The translations under genes and the position numbers were made by a program. 64,000 bases of DNA from Tilletiopsis washingtonensis (taxonomy: Eukaryota > Basidiomycota > Exobasidiomycetes > Entylomatales), in assembly GCF_003144115.1 (NCBI RefSeq), contig NW_020312020.1, positions 87,483 to 151,482 on the forward strand, in the 5' to 3' direction. Shown in pieces: positions 1 through 11,573 of this stretch. The notes under the pieces were generated by a model. That model did no database searches and was not told where the DNA came from. It saw nothing but the letters and a program-made list of their open reading frames with translations. Positions within the stretch are counted from its first letter, which is position 1. Every line of letters starts with the position of its first letter.

Positions 1-148
1 GCGACCGCGAGCGTCGTGTCAGCGACTGCGCCTCTGGCACCCGCCGAGCCTGCCTCTCACCACCACCTCCGCCTCGCACGTCTCACCCTCGCCGCTCCCG
101 CAGCGCTCACCTCCGCCGCCGCTGCGCCCGCCGCGGCCCGTCCCGCGC

Positions 149-3100
149 GTGCGCCTCCTCCGCATCATGCCGCGCCTCTCGCTCCTCGCCGCGCTCCTCG
201 TGGCGCTGGGCGCACTGCTCTGCTCCAGCGCCGCCGCCAGCGGGCTCGAGTTCGCCTTCTACCCACCCGGCTCATCTTCACTGTCAGCGCTCGCCTTTGA
301 CCCGCCGAAGCGGCCCGCCGACTGCCCCGAGTGCCCCGCATGCTTCAACTGCCAGCTGCCCGCGTTCACCTGTGCGCAGTACGGCACGTGCAGCGAGTAC
401 GACGGCCTCTGCGCCTGTCCCGTGGGCTTTGGCGGGCAGGACTGCGTGAGTGGAAAGGAGAAGAGTGCGAGTCAGTGCTGTGCTGATCGCCGTGTCTGCC
501 ACCGCCCCCCGCTCCTCGCCCGTTTCTCTGCTGCGCACGTCCTCCATTTGCCCATCTCACCGCTCTCACCCAACAGCTGACGCCGCTCTGCGGCTCGCCA
601 GCCGAGGGCAGCAAGCGCTATCCGCGCACGGGCGACACATGCGAGTGTGCGCCCGGCTGGAGCGGGCTGAACTGCAACGTGTGCGTGCCGCCGTCCAACA
701 CCACGCTGGGGCACGACGACGGCGGCGGCGTGAACCCGTGCGCCGAGGTGCGCCTGCACGGCGAGCGCCTCGGCGAGAACGGCACGTGCTACACGGGCGG
801 CGCGACGGTGCGCCAGAGCTTCCAGGAGTGCGACGTGACGAACAAGAAGATCACCGAGATGCTCCCCGGCCGCCCGCCGCGTGTCACGTTTAGCTGCGAG
901 AGGGAGGACGCGACTTGCAACTTCCAGGTGAGTGTGAGGCGAGCGTTGAAGGCCGCGTGAGGTGGTGCGAGGCGCCAAGGAGTGTCTTGCTTCTGCACGA
1001 GGAGCGACGGCTCCACTTCTTGCAGCTGGCGCGCTGACACTCTCCGCCACAGTTCTGGATCGGGCAGCAAGAGTCCTTCTACTGCGGCCTCGACGAGTGC
1101 GTCGAGACGCTGGAGCGCAGCAGCGGCAGCAACAGCACGAAGCACACGTGTGCCAAGGTCAAGTGCGAGTGCATTCCGGGGCGCATGCTCTGCGGCGAGA
1201 GCGGCAGCGTCGACATTGGCGACTTCCTCACGGAAGAGATCAAGGGCCCCGGAAGCATGACGTGCAAGACGGGCAAGGATGGCAAGCGGCAATGCCGCTT
1301 TGACGAGCCGGGCATGTCACAGTGAGCTGCGAGATGGACTGCTTTGCTCGCCGCATCCTTGCTGACACATGCCAGACTCATCGGCGACGTCTTCGGCGAC
1401 GAGGCCATCTTCCTCTCGTGCCAGTCGGGCGAGTGCGTGCACTACTCGCAGGTGCCGGGCTACGCGCAGCCGGCACCTCCGCCGCCGCCGCGGCTCTTCT
1501 GGGTCATCTTCTCGGCGGCGGCGGCATTCCTCGTCGTGCTGGCGGTGAGCGCGGCGCTGTGGTTCCTGGGGCGCCACTACAAGCACGAGGAGCTCGGCAG
1601 CGTGCGTCTGCCGGAGGATGAGGCGGCACGCCTCATGGCAGACCATGTGCCCGCCACGCTGCATTTCGACGGCCTCTCGTACCGCGTCGGCGAGAAGCTC
1701 GTGCTCGACGGCATCTCCGGCACTGTCAAGCCCGGCCAGGTCATGGCTATCGTGGGCGCAAGTGGCGCGGGCAAGTCGACCTGTGCGTAGCTGGGCGTCT
1801 GCTGCTGCTCGCGCGTGACCTCATGCTGATGGTGCGACACAGTCCTGGACCTGCTGGCTGGCCGCAACAAGCGCGGCTCCAGCTCCGGCCGCGTGCTCGT
1901 CAACGGCCGCAGCATCAGCAACGCCGACTACAAGCGCGTCGTCGGCTTTGTCGACCAAGAGGGTGCGCCTCAGCATTGCCCATCCCGGGTCTCCTTGGGC
2001 TGACAATGCCGTGCAGACTGCCTCATGTCCACGCTGACTGTGTACGAGACGGTGCTCTACTCTGCCCTGCTGCGCCTGCCGCGTGAGATGTCCATCGCCG
2101 CCAAGCGCTTCCGCACCCTCGAGACGATTGCCGAGCTGGGCCTGCTGGGCGTCAAGGACTCGCGCGTCGGCGACGCCGGCCACCGCAGCATCAGCGGCGG
2201 CGAGAAGCGGCGCGTCTCGATTGCCTGCGAGCTCGTCACGAGCCCGAGCATCCTCTTCTGCGACGAGCCCACCAGTGGCCTCGATGCGTACAACGCACAC
2301 AACGTCGTCGAGAGCCTCGTCACGCTGGCGCGCAACTACAACCGCACCGTCGTCTTCTCGATCCACCAGCCGCGCTCGAACATCGTCGCGCTCTTCGACC
2401 ACCTCGTCCTGCTCGCTGCCGGCAAGGCCGTGTACTCGGGACCGCTGGAGAAGTGCGGGCCATACTTCGAGTCGATCGAGCACGGCTGCCCCGCGGGCTT
2501 CAACCTAGGCGACCACCTCGTCGATCTCACTGCGTCGGCCACGAACTCGACGCCGTCTGGCTCCGCCAACGGCTCCAGCGTCGCGGCGCCTGCGGTCGGC
2601 TCAGGCTACCGCGACGAAGAGGCGGGCCCGCACAGTGCCGCGACGGACACGGAGCTGCGCACGCGCTCCAACTCGACCGCCGCGGCCGGCACGCCGAGCA
2701 CGCCCTCGTCGCTGCGGCAGAAGACGAGCCGACTGGCGACGGGCGTGCGCAATGCCTTTGGCGCGCGGCCGCACGGCCCGACGAAGATAGCGCCGCAGCT
2801 GGCGGCGCTGGTCGATGCGTTTGCCGCCAGCGACATTGCCCGACAGACGCACGATGAGATCGTGGCATTCGAGGCTGCGCCGCGCGATGCGGACGGCAAC
2901 GAACTGCCAGACGTCAGCGACGCGGACCGCACGCTGCGCGGCTACGACAAGGCCAGTCTCTTCACGCAGCTCGTCATTCTCTCCGGCCGCGCATTCAAGA
3001 ACCTCTACCGCAACCCGCAGCTCATGGCGGCGCACTATGCGATGAGCGTCGTGCTTGCTCGTGCGTTGGCCCGGCCCTCTGCCTCTGCTTCCTTCTGCTG

Positions 3101-4074
3101 ACACTTCTGCGCCCAGTCTTCTGCGGCGTCCTCTACTCGGGCATCACCAACGACATTGCGGGCTTCCAGAACCGGCTGGGCCTCTTCTTCTTCCTGCTCT
3201 CACTCTTTGCCTTCTCCACGCTCACGTCGCTCGGCGTCTTTGCCAACGAGCGGGCCCTGTTCGTGCGCGAGCGCGCCAATGGCTACTACTCGCCCGTCAC
3301 GTACTTCTTCTCCAAGGTGCGTCGTGCCCAAGTGCAACGCAAGTGGCCATCGCTGACGAAACTCTGTTGCTGCGCAGCTAATCTTCGACGTGCTGCCGCT
3401 GCGTGTCATTCCGCCGTTCATCTTTGGCTCCATCGTGTACGTCGCACCAGTGCGCCTCCTGCCGCTCTGCTGACGCGCTGGGCACAGGTACTTTGCGGTG
3501 GGCCTTGTGCCGAAGGTCGACATCTTCTGGAAGTTCCTCCTGTGCGTTGCTCCCGACACTGCGCCACGAGACCTCAGCTGACCCATGCAACGCAGCGTCC
3601 TCGTGCTCTTTTCGCTCGCTGCGAGCGCCGCGGTGCTCTTCATCAGCATCGCCATCAAGGACACGGGCGTGGCGAACCTCGTGGGCACGCTCACGATGCT
3701 CTTCAACCTGCTCTTTGCCGGCCTGCTCATCAACCGCGACCGCATCCCCGTGTATCTGCGCTGGGCGCTGCACGGCAGCTTCATGCACGCCGCCTTTGAG
3801 GCGCTGCTCATCAACGAGCTCAAGACGCTGAGTCTCACTGAGGTCGTTAGTATGCGCTGCGGTGCTGCGGCGCTGCGGAGCCCTGCTGACATCTACCGCC
3901 ATCCAGCGCTACGGCCTCTCCATCGAAGTGCCGGCGGCCACGATCCTGACGGTGTTTGGCTTCGACTCGCAGGCCTTCTGGTTCCCCGACGTGGCGTCGC
4001 TGGCCATCATCACCGGCGGCCTCTGGGCTGCGAGTCTGCTGTGGCTCTGTCTCTTTGTGCGCGAGGCAAAGTGA
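149..4074 (+). CDS. ADP1: Adp1-like ABCG half-transporter with EGF-like ectodomain
   Basis: Eleven exons: 149-445, 577-927, 1053-1321, 1376-1782, 1843-1962, 2017-3060, 3117-3316, 3378-3436, 3488-3541, 3596-3845 and 3907-4074, giving 1072 aa. A signal peptide (about 1-31) leads into a Cys-rich lumenal part with EGF-like stretches (about 74-99 and 121-135). A first membrane span (about 346-371) follows a proline run. The cytosolic ATPase has Walker [10 protein letters not shown] (433-441, split by an intron), the ISGGEKRR signature (about 540), Walker [10 protein letters not shown] (about 563) and the switch His in IHQP. The C-terminal third holds several membrane spans. Yeast Adp1 (1049 aa) has the same unusual order, EGF-TM-ABC-TM, and its substrate is not established. 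The start at 149 gives two nearby Mets; 167 is equally possible. The 3061 donor was chosen over 3051 because only it keeps frame. Confidence 0.9.
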
Positions 4075-6546
4075 GCACTGCTCCTTGTCCGCACTGGCCG
4101 CGGCGGGAAATGCATCTTGGTTTCATGCTTCGGCCCGATTGGGCAGCAGAGGGCCGTGAGGCTCTTGTTCGCGCGCGACATGCTGCGGCTCCTTGTGCGC
4201 GCATTCCCTTGTCCTGGGTCGCTAGCGTGCCTACCGTTCCGCGGAGCTGAGCTGCCACACTGCCGGCGGCCAATGCGGGTGCGGCGCCGCACTCCCGCAC
4301 CGGCTCGGAGCATTAAGCGTGCGCTAGCGAGGCGGTCTAGGCACAGCGGACGCTGCGCATGGCCGAGGGGCCCCCGAGCCGCGGTCGCGATGGAGGAGGG
4401 CGATGCGCAGCGCGCGCAAGCGGATGGCCCTGGCGGCTGGCGGCTGCGCAGAGGTACGCCGCCACGCCGCTGCACCGTTCCTCGCTGCCATGCGCTCGGT
4501 GCCTGGCGAATTAGCGCAGAGCCTGTCTCGCTCCTGAGAGCTCGGCATCAGCAGTGCGGCGGTCGCCCTCGCGTCCGAGCGCCGGGCCCCCGCCGCTCAG
4601 GCCGCCTCTGCTGCTGCCCCACGCCCCTGCGCGCGCTGCACCCTGAGCCTGAGCGAGCGAGATGCAGCACGGCACAGGCCGCCTTTGTCTCTGCCGTGCT
4701 GCTATGTGGCCCAGTATGTTTGCCTCTCTTCCACATCCACCTCTGCGCCCCTCTCTTCGCCTCTTCACAGCCCCCAACCCCTGTCCCATTCGGCTACCTC
4801 TCGGCTCGCGTCCTTGCTGTGCTGTGCGCCTGCTCGGCTGCCTCTCGTCGTCAAGCGCCACGCACGCAAGCCCGACAGGGCGTACAGACCCATCCGCACA
4901 GCGCTTGTGCCGCACATCCTGCCCGTCTGCTGGTGAGTCTCGCCCGGAGCGCGACCTGCCGCTGCCGCCGCAGACGAGGCAGTCGTTGTCTGCGCCCTCT
5001 CGATGGCGAGCTCGGGGCCTGGTACGTTCGGAGCAGCGTGGCAAGGTCCTTGCTGCGCTGCACGAGCTGCGCCTGCCAGAGCATCGCTGCAGCGGCGCGC
5101 ACTCCGTGGTGTCTCGGAGGATGTGCAGCTCGTTGCCGTGCGAACAGCGGCGCCCGTCTCTCGCACGTACCGCGCGACATCCGTCACATCCGAGCCGCGC
5201 GCGCCATCCCCGCCGTCGGCTGGCGGTGCCTTGCTCCGCTTTCTATTTGTGGCGCACTCCGAGAGGCCGGCTCGCTGATGCTGCCTGCCAAGCGTTGTGT
5301 GTCGGCGAAAGCTTGCTTCGGCGGCGTGAATGGGCCATCGCAGCACATAGAAGGCCGTGCTCGTGGCCTTCTATTCATGCCTGGGTGCTCCGACCGGCAC
5401 CCTCGGGCGAGAGCTCGGCGTCGACGCGGCGCAACAAACAACGCAGCGGCGCTTCTCCCGCGGCCGCTCCTTGCACCGTCGCCGAGGACGTCGGGCAAAG
5501 GAGCCGGCGTCTGCGCGTGCGACCAGCCCATGAGACGGCTGACCGGCTCGGCTCCCGGCAGCCGCAGTCGACGACGCTCGGCAAACTCGCTGTGTCCGGG
5601 ACTGCTGCGGCACGGCCGAGGCGGCACGAGGCAGCGAGCACGCGAGGGCCTGCCCTCGAAGGGAGAGCTGCGACGATGGCTGCCTCTGCTGCAGCTTGCT
5701 CGAACTCTGGGCGCCCTTGCGCCTTCTTTGTGTCCTGCATCTGGCAGACGCAAATGCTATGCTGGGTGAGGTGCTCGCTGCGGCTGCGGCAGCGCTGGAG
5801 TTGGCCGCGGTGGGTCCGTCCATCCATCGGGATGGCGGCGGCGCGCTGCAAGGGCGCTCGCTCTGCGCTGCTTGCTTGTGGCGCGAGGGCGGGCGCCGAG
5901 CTGTCTCTGGCTGGCCGCGCTGCAGCGCTGCGCCCGCCCGCAGCAGAGAGGCGACGCGCCGCGCCTGCAGGCGGCGTGCCTTGCTTTGTGCTGCTCAGCT
6001 CCTCGCCGCCGCCGTGCGCCTCCAAGCTGCCTCGCCTCTGTCCGGCACTGCTCGCCGTCGCCCTCCTTCTCTCTCCCACCTTCCCGCCCGTGCCCTCGCT
6101 GCCTTCGCTCCTCTCTACATCGCCCGCTGCTCCGCTAATTCTCCCTCCCTCTCTCACCCTCGCGCTCGCGCCGCCTTCTCTGCCCGAGCAGAACTCGCCC
6201 TGCTCGCTCGCAGAACCCCACACCACCGCGCGTCCAAAGCGCCCCTGACGCACCCCGCCGATAACGGCGCACACGAGCACAGCACCTCTGCTGCGTACAT
6301 CCGCCGGCTGCGAAGCACACGGCCACTGCGCAGCCCTGCTCTGCACCTCTCCAGCGCTCGCCCGAGCCTCTAGCGCCGCGCCGCCCTCTTCTCCGCGCGT
6401 CCTTCTTCCTCGGCGCTCGCCGGTGCCGTGCCATCCGCGCACGCGCGGCCTTGCGTCCTCTCTCTCTGCGCAGCTCTGCGCTACCACACCACAGCGACTT
6501 TCTCTGCGCCACACACGCGGCACGTCGTGCCCCTCTCGTCTGAGCG
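4075..6546. other. intergenic, no supported gene
   Basis: This stretch holds two long overlapping plus-strand open frames (4117-5769, 4662-6248), but their translations are low-complexity Arg/Ala/Ser/Pro runs with no recognisable domain. The last 500 bases are pyrimidine-rich and probably form the promoter and 5' leader of the RGS gene. Confidence 0.6.
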
Positions 6547-9266
6547 ATGGCGAGCTCGAGCACGTCGCTCGACTCGCAGTCGGCTGAGGCGCAGGCGCAG
6601 CAGCGCACGCGCCAGCGCACCAGCAGCCGCATGATGAAGACGACGCGCAGGGGACGGCCGTTCGCCAAGGTGAGTGTGGTGTGCTGGACGGGAAACATGT
6701 AGACAGGCGCGAGCCGGGCGCGCATCAGAGGAGTGGATGGCGAGGGAGCATGTATGCGCGGCTGCACTTGCGAAGCGCGAGGCGGCGCTCGGCAAGAGTT
6801 AGCTGTCGCCGCTCGCATGTCATGTGCAGCAGTGTGAGACCTTGCGGCGCCAAAGGAGTCTTGAGCTGCATCTGCTCTGGAGTATGGCAGGCAGCGCGAG
6901 CGAGCCTGTCGTCACACTCTTGCTGCTTCGGGCGATGGCATCTGAGCGCTGCTCGACGGGCGCTCTATGCGCGCGCCTGGCACGTTGCCAGCTCCGTTCT
7001 CCTGTCTTTACATGTACTCTGCAGCACCCGCTGGCCCGCACGACTTACGCTACCCTTCGACCAGGACACGCACGACCTCTTCGCCACGCTCATCGTCTCG
7101 CTGCAGCTGCAGACGCACCGCCAGTACTTCAAGACGTACCACAACTCCTTCACCACCGATGAGGCTGCCGAGAACCTCGCCGCGCTGAAGTTCTCGCAGA
7201 GCAACCGCGCGCCAGATCCGAAGGAGCCAAGTCGCGTCGTCACGACGACGACCACGACGACGTTCAGCATGAACCGCGACATGGCCAAGGGCATCTGCCA
7301 GCACTTCATGGACGCGCGCCTCATCGAGAATGCGGCGGACCAGGGCAGCAGCATCTTCAAGGACAAGGGTGTGTACCTCATCACGCCCAAGGGCCTGCAC
7401 ATCCTCGAGCGCTTCATCACCAAGAACGGCATCAACGGCGAGCACCTGCTCAAGGTGTTCAGCTCGCAGCCCATCTGCATGAAGCTGCTGCACCTCGAGC
7501 GCCGCTCGCACGACGACGAGCTGCTAATCAACCGGCCCGTCATCGAGGTCATCTTCCGCCGCTTCGTCGGGCGGCAGCCCAACTACCCGCCCACCGCCGC
7601 CGGCGCCTCCTCCGACGGCGCGGCGCCGTCCGAGGGCGACTTTGACCGCACGATGGGCATCGAGATGCAGGACATCATCGACAAGATCAAGCCGGCCAAG
7701 GGCGGCTCGGCGACGCGCGTCATGAAGCACTGCTTCTCAGCCATTGCCGCACTCGACTGGCTCTGCGACTTCACCACCATCTGCGGGCGCGACGAGGCGG
7801 CCGAGGTTGCAGCACACTTTGTGCGGCTCGGGCTCATCGAGCTCGTCATGGACCGCAGCCGCAAGGACTCGGACGAGCACGCCAACATTGCCGTGCGCGG
7901 CGACGACGGCAGCGGGCGCATCACCGAGGGCGAGTTCCGCTGCCACTACAAGGCCATGTACGGCTGCACGGACCGCGGGCGCGGCGTGGCGCGCTGGCCC
8001 GGCTATGCGCACCTCGCCGAGATGCAGCAGACGCAGAGCTTCCACTCGGGCGCGGGCCTCGAGGAGGACATGCAGCACGCGCTCAACATCAGCGGCGCCA
8101 ACAGCGGCGCAGACGGCGGCAGCACGGCCTCGGGCAAGCCAGACGGCAGCAAGAACGGCTCGGCGGGCACGGAGAACTCTGGCTCGAACGGCGGCCTTGC
8201 GCGGCGGCCGTCGGCCAGCGAGCGGCTACGCAGTGAGTTCGTCGCGCACGGCGGCAACGGCGCGTCGTCGAGCCAGCCCAGCTTGCACCTGGGCGACAGC
8301 ATCACGACGGGCGGCCCCGGCGGCTCGTCGACGTACAACTCGCGCGACAGCAACACGAACCGCCTGAAGCAGATCCTCGAGGAGCCGGCGCTGCGCAGCC
8401 TCTTCCGCGAGTTCCTCAAGCAGAACTTCTGCGAGGAGAACCTGAGCTTCTGGCTCGACGTGCAGGACTTCAAGCGGCGCTTCCACACGACGAGCAGCGC
8501 CGTGGCCGTGCGGCCAGGCGCGCCAGGTGCCGATGCCAAGGGCTCGAGCGCAGGCGGCGGCATGGCCAGCGCCGTCGGGCGGCGATTGGGCCGCGGCGGC
8601 CAGAGCTCCAGTACGAACCAGTACGGCTTCACGGCGATGGAGCGGCATCAGCAGGACCTGATCGCGATGGCCTTCGTCATCTACAACACCTACCTGGCGC
8701 CCGCCTCGCCGTGCGAGCTGAACATCGAGCACAACCTGCGCGCCGACCTCGTCGCCTACATGAACAAGGTCATCAGCGACGCCAAGGGCCCGGGCGGCGA
8801 GGGCGTCGAGAGCGTCTCGGCGCAGGAGGTGCGCGGCCAGACGCAGGGCTTCAACGCGTCTGCGCCGGGCAGCAGCCAGGGCCACGGCAGCGGCGGCGTC
8901 GGCGGCCTGGAGGAGCGGCGCGCGGCGGTGCACGCGTCGATGCCCAAGGCGCCGCTGCACGCCAGCCAGCTGCAGACGATGGTGCGCCTGTACGAGCGCA
9001 TCCAGGACCACATCTTCCGCCTCATGGCCACCGACTCGGTGCCGCGCTTCATCAAGGATGCACGCTTCCTCAGCCTCGTGCGCAGCGTCGAGGAGTACAC
9101 CGAGGCGCTCGAGAGCGGCCGCCTGGACCCCAACGACTCGAGCGGCCCGGCCATTGGCAAGGCCGTCGTCGACGCCATGGAGCTGGGCGAGATGCGCGCC
9201 TCGGCCGCCACGAGCGCAGCGCCGCTCCGCGTGGCCAGCTCGTCGGGCGGTCCGATCGCCAAGTAG
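6547..9266 (+). CDS. DEP-RGS regulator of G-protein signalling (Sst2/FlbA type)
   Basis: Two exons, 6547-6669 and 7065-9266, joined by a long 395-nt intron, give 774 aa. After a short basic N-terminus come two fungal DEP-type regions (about 42-135 and 255-310). A Gly/Ser/Ala-rich linker follows, then an RGS domain (about 474-712) opening with LKQILEEPALRSLFREF and containing FCEENLSFWLDV, the core that contacts the G-alpha switch regions. The RGS domain is split by a roughly 60-residue low-complexity insert, common in fungal members. Family role: it accelerates GTP hydrolysis on G-alpha and so damps pheromone or nutrient signalling; DEP domains tether it to receptors at the plasma membrane. 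The start is the first ATG in frame with the splice and lies downstream of a pyrimidine-rich leader. Confidence 0.88.
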
Positions 9267-11573
9267 CCCGATCTCGACTTCTTCTGCGCGTATCCGACCT
9301 ACTCTCACCTACACAACTCTTTCACTCCGGCGCGCATCCCGCGCTCAAGCTTCGTATCTTAATTTTCGGCCTCTCGGGTCTGCTCTACCTCGCGCATCCT
9401 TCCTTCTGTGCGCGTGCCCTACCTCGCGACCTCGCTCTGCGTTTGCCAGTTACACCCCCGGCTGGACCGCGCGATGCTCTCTGCTCTCTTCGGCCTGCTG
9501 CTAGAATGGCAACTCGACTCGACCCGACCGCCGATTTACGTCCGTCACGATGTCCACCACCCCTCCGTGCCTCCTCGCGCGTCTCTCCCACCTCCGCGTG
9601 CCACTGAGTCCGGCGCTGTTCTGTCATGTCGTCGGCAAGCGGCGCAAGTCACGCCCGCCGCATGGCTGTCTCTTCGCCAGCCCTCGCCTCGCCCTGCGTT
9701 CCCTCCGGCCCCTTCACCCTAACTCTCTCGTCCCGACTTTACGCTGTAATGTGATTTGCGACGCAGGCCGCATGGACCTCCGCCACGCTGGCCCGTGTGT
9801 GTACCCTCATCACCCATCTGCCTGCTGTGTGTCGCTGCGTCTGAGACGTGCTGGGGCTTGCGGGCGCTCGCAGCTGCCCCGGCTCCACGACGCAGGCGCA
9901 CCTCGGGACAGCCGTTGCGCTTGCGCACGGAGCCGTCGTGGTCCACAAAGGTAGACGCCGTGCTGGGCATCTGCACGTCACCATATGGCGTCAAGGTTGC
10001 TAACGGCAGAGCCGGGAATGTCGCACACGCTCGGTTCCGCTTTCTCGCTCAGTAGCTGCGTGGCGGATGTGCGCTCCGAGGGGCGAGGTGCAGACGCCAC
10101 TTGGTGTCAGTCCCGCTTCTCGGAGGTGCCGCGAGTGCACTCTCGACTCTCTCAGCTGCCGAGCTTCCGCATTCGAGCGTGCAGCTGCTTCCGCGCCAAA
10201 GCGATGACTCTGTCGCTCGAGACCTGCCAACGACGACGAGACCAGCTGTGCTCAGAGGGCATCGGGTGCAGCATCGGGATGGCACCTTCGACGCGGGCGA
10301 TGCGGAGGCGCTGGACCCGTCCGCGCGCCCTGCTGCGGCACCGACCTCGACGTCAAACAGGGCGCGCCATCAGCCCGGCCTCGCCCCTGGAAGGCCAGAA
10401 ATTAAGGTTGCGAGTGCCGCTGCACCGCCCACTCGACGCCCTCGAGGCTTGCCCCCGCTCTGCGGTCCGATTGTCGCCCCTGCCTCTCTGTGCCTCACCA
10501 TGTGCCTGTGCAGTGCTGCGGTAACGAGCTGTCGGGGTCAGACGACCTGGGCCACCTCGTTGACATCACGTCGCCCCGCGGCCAAAAGCGGCGCACCTCC
10601 CTGCCTCGGCCACGTCGCGCACGCGGCGCATCTCGCAGAAGGAGAGCGGGCAGCACAGCGCGACGCCAAGGCAAGGGCTCGCAAAGCGGGGTGCGCTAGC
10701 CGCGGGTGCCGGCACCGGGCCGGCGTGCGTGCGGTGCGCCGCCGCCGCACGGCTCGCTGCCGCTGCACGCCGTGCCGCTTCTGCGCATCTCTCGGCACCC
10801 GAATGGACGTGCTGCCGGCCCACACCGCCGCAGCCGCACAGCGCACCAAAAGCTGTGCGACCGGCAGGGCGGCCATCGCGGCGGGACCGCGAACAGCACA
10901 GCACAGCGTGGCTGACAGCCGACCTCTCTCTCTCTCGAGCGGCGTGAGCTTGCCGCGGGTCGCGGCGCTCGGGCTGCACTCTCGCGGCAGCCGCAGGGGC
11001 ATGCGAGATGCGCCCTAAAGTGGACGTGGGCTTCTCCTGCGGCGCCAAAGGCTGCGGCCGGCGCTGCGCGTGGCTGCAGCAAGAGGCGCAGGCGGGACGC
11101 GAGCACCGTCGGGGTGCGGTGCGCCCGCAGCGTGCGTGCGCTGCTCCGAGGCGCGCCCGCGCACGCACACAGCGACGAGCGTGGCCCGCTCCAAAGCCAG
11201 CTCCGCCGCGCACCTCGCTCGCCCCGGCCGCACCTCCTTCGCAGCGCTGCCTTCAGCCTCCTGCTGCTCGTCCACCTCCATCCCGCTCCGTGCGGTGTCG
11301 CTGCCCGCACGCATCCTAGGCCGCAGCAGCGAGCGCGCAGGCTCGGCGCCGTCCCTCTCTTCTTGGCGGATCCTGGCTCTCGACCACCTCTCACGTCCAC
11401 CCCGCACTCGCGCACGCCCAGCCATCGCTGTCGCACGCGCCAGCGTCCGCAGCAGCAGCAGCGTCCCTCTCCGCGCTCGCGCTCCTCTGTGCATGCTCTA
11501 GCACCGTTCAGCCGCGCGTCTGTGCCGTACCCGCGCCACCCGCAAGTCACGCACCTGCCTCTCGCCCTCGCTT
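9267..11573. other. intergenic, no supported gene
   Basis: This is the 3' flank of the RGS gene followed by a long upstream region of the Rim15-like gene. Short frames on both strands lack domain-like composition. A CT-run lies near 10927-10936. The final 300 bases are C/T-rich, as expected of a fungal leader. Confidence 0.55.

Noticed and set aside
4117-6248. Two plus-strand frames of 550 and 528 codons
   Set aside because: They overlap each other in different frames and consist of low-complexity Arg/Ser/Ala/Pro sequence with no conserved motif or splice-supported partner.
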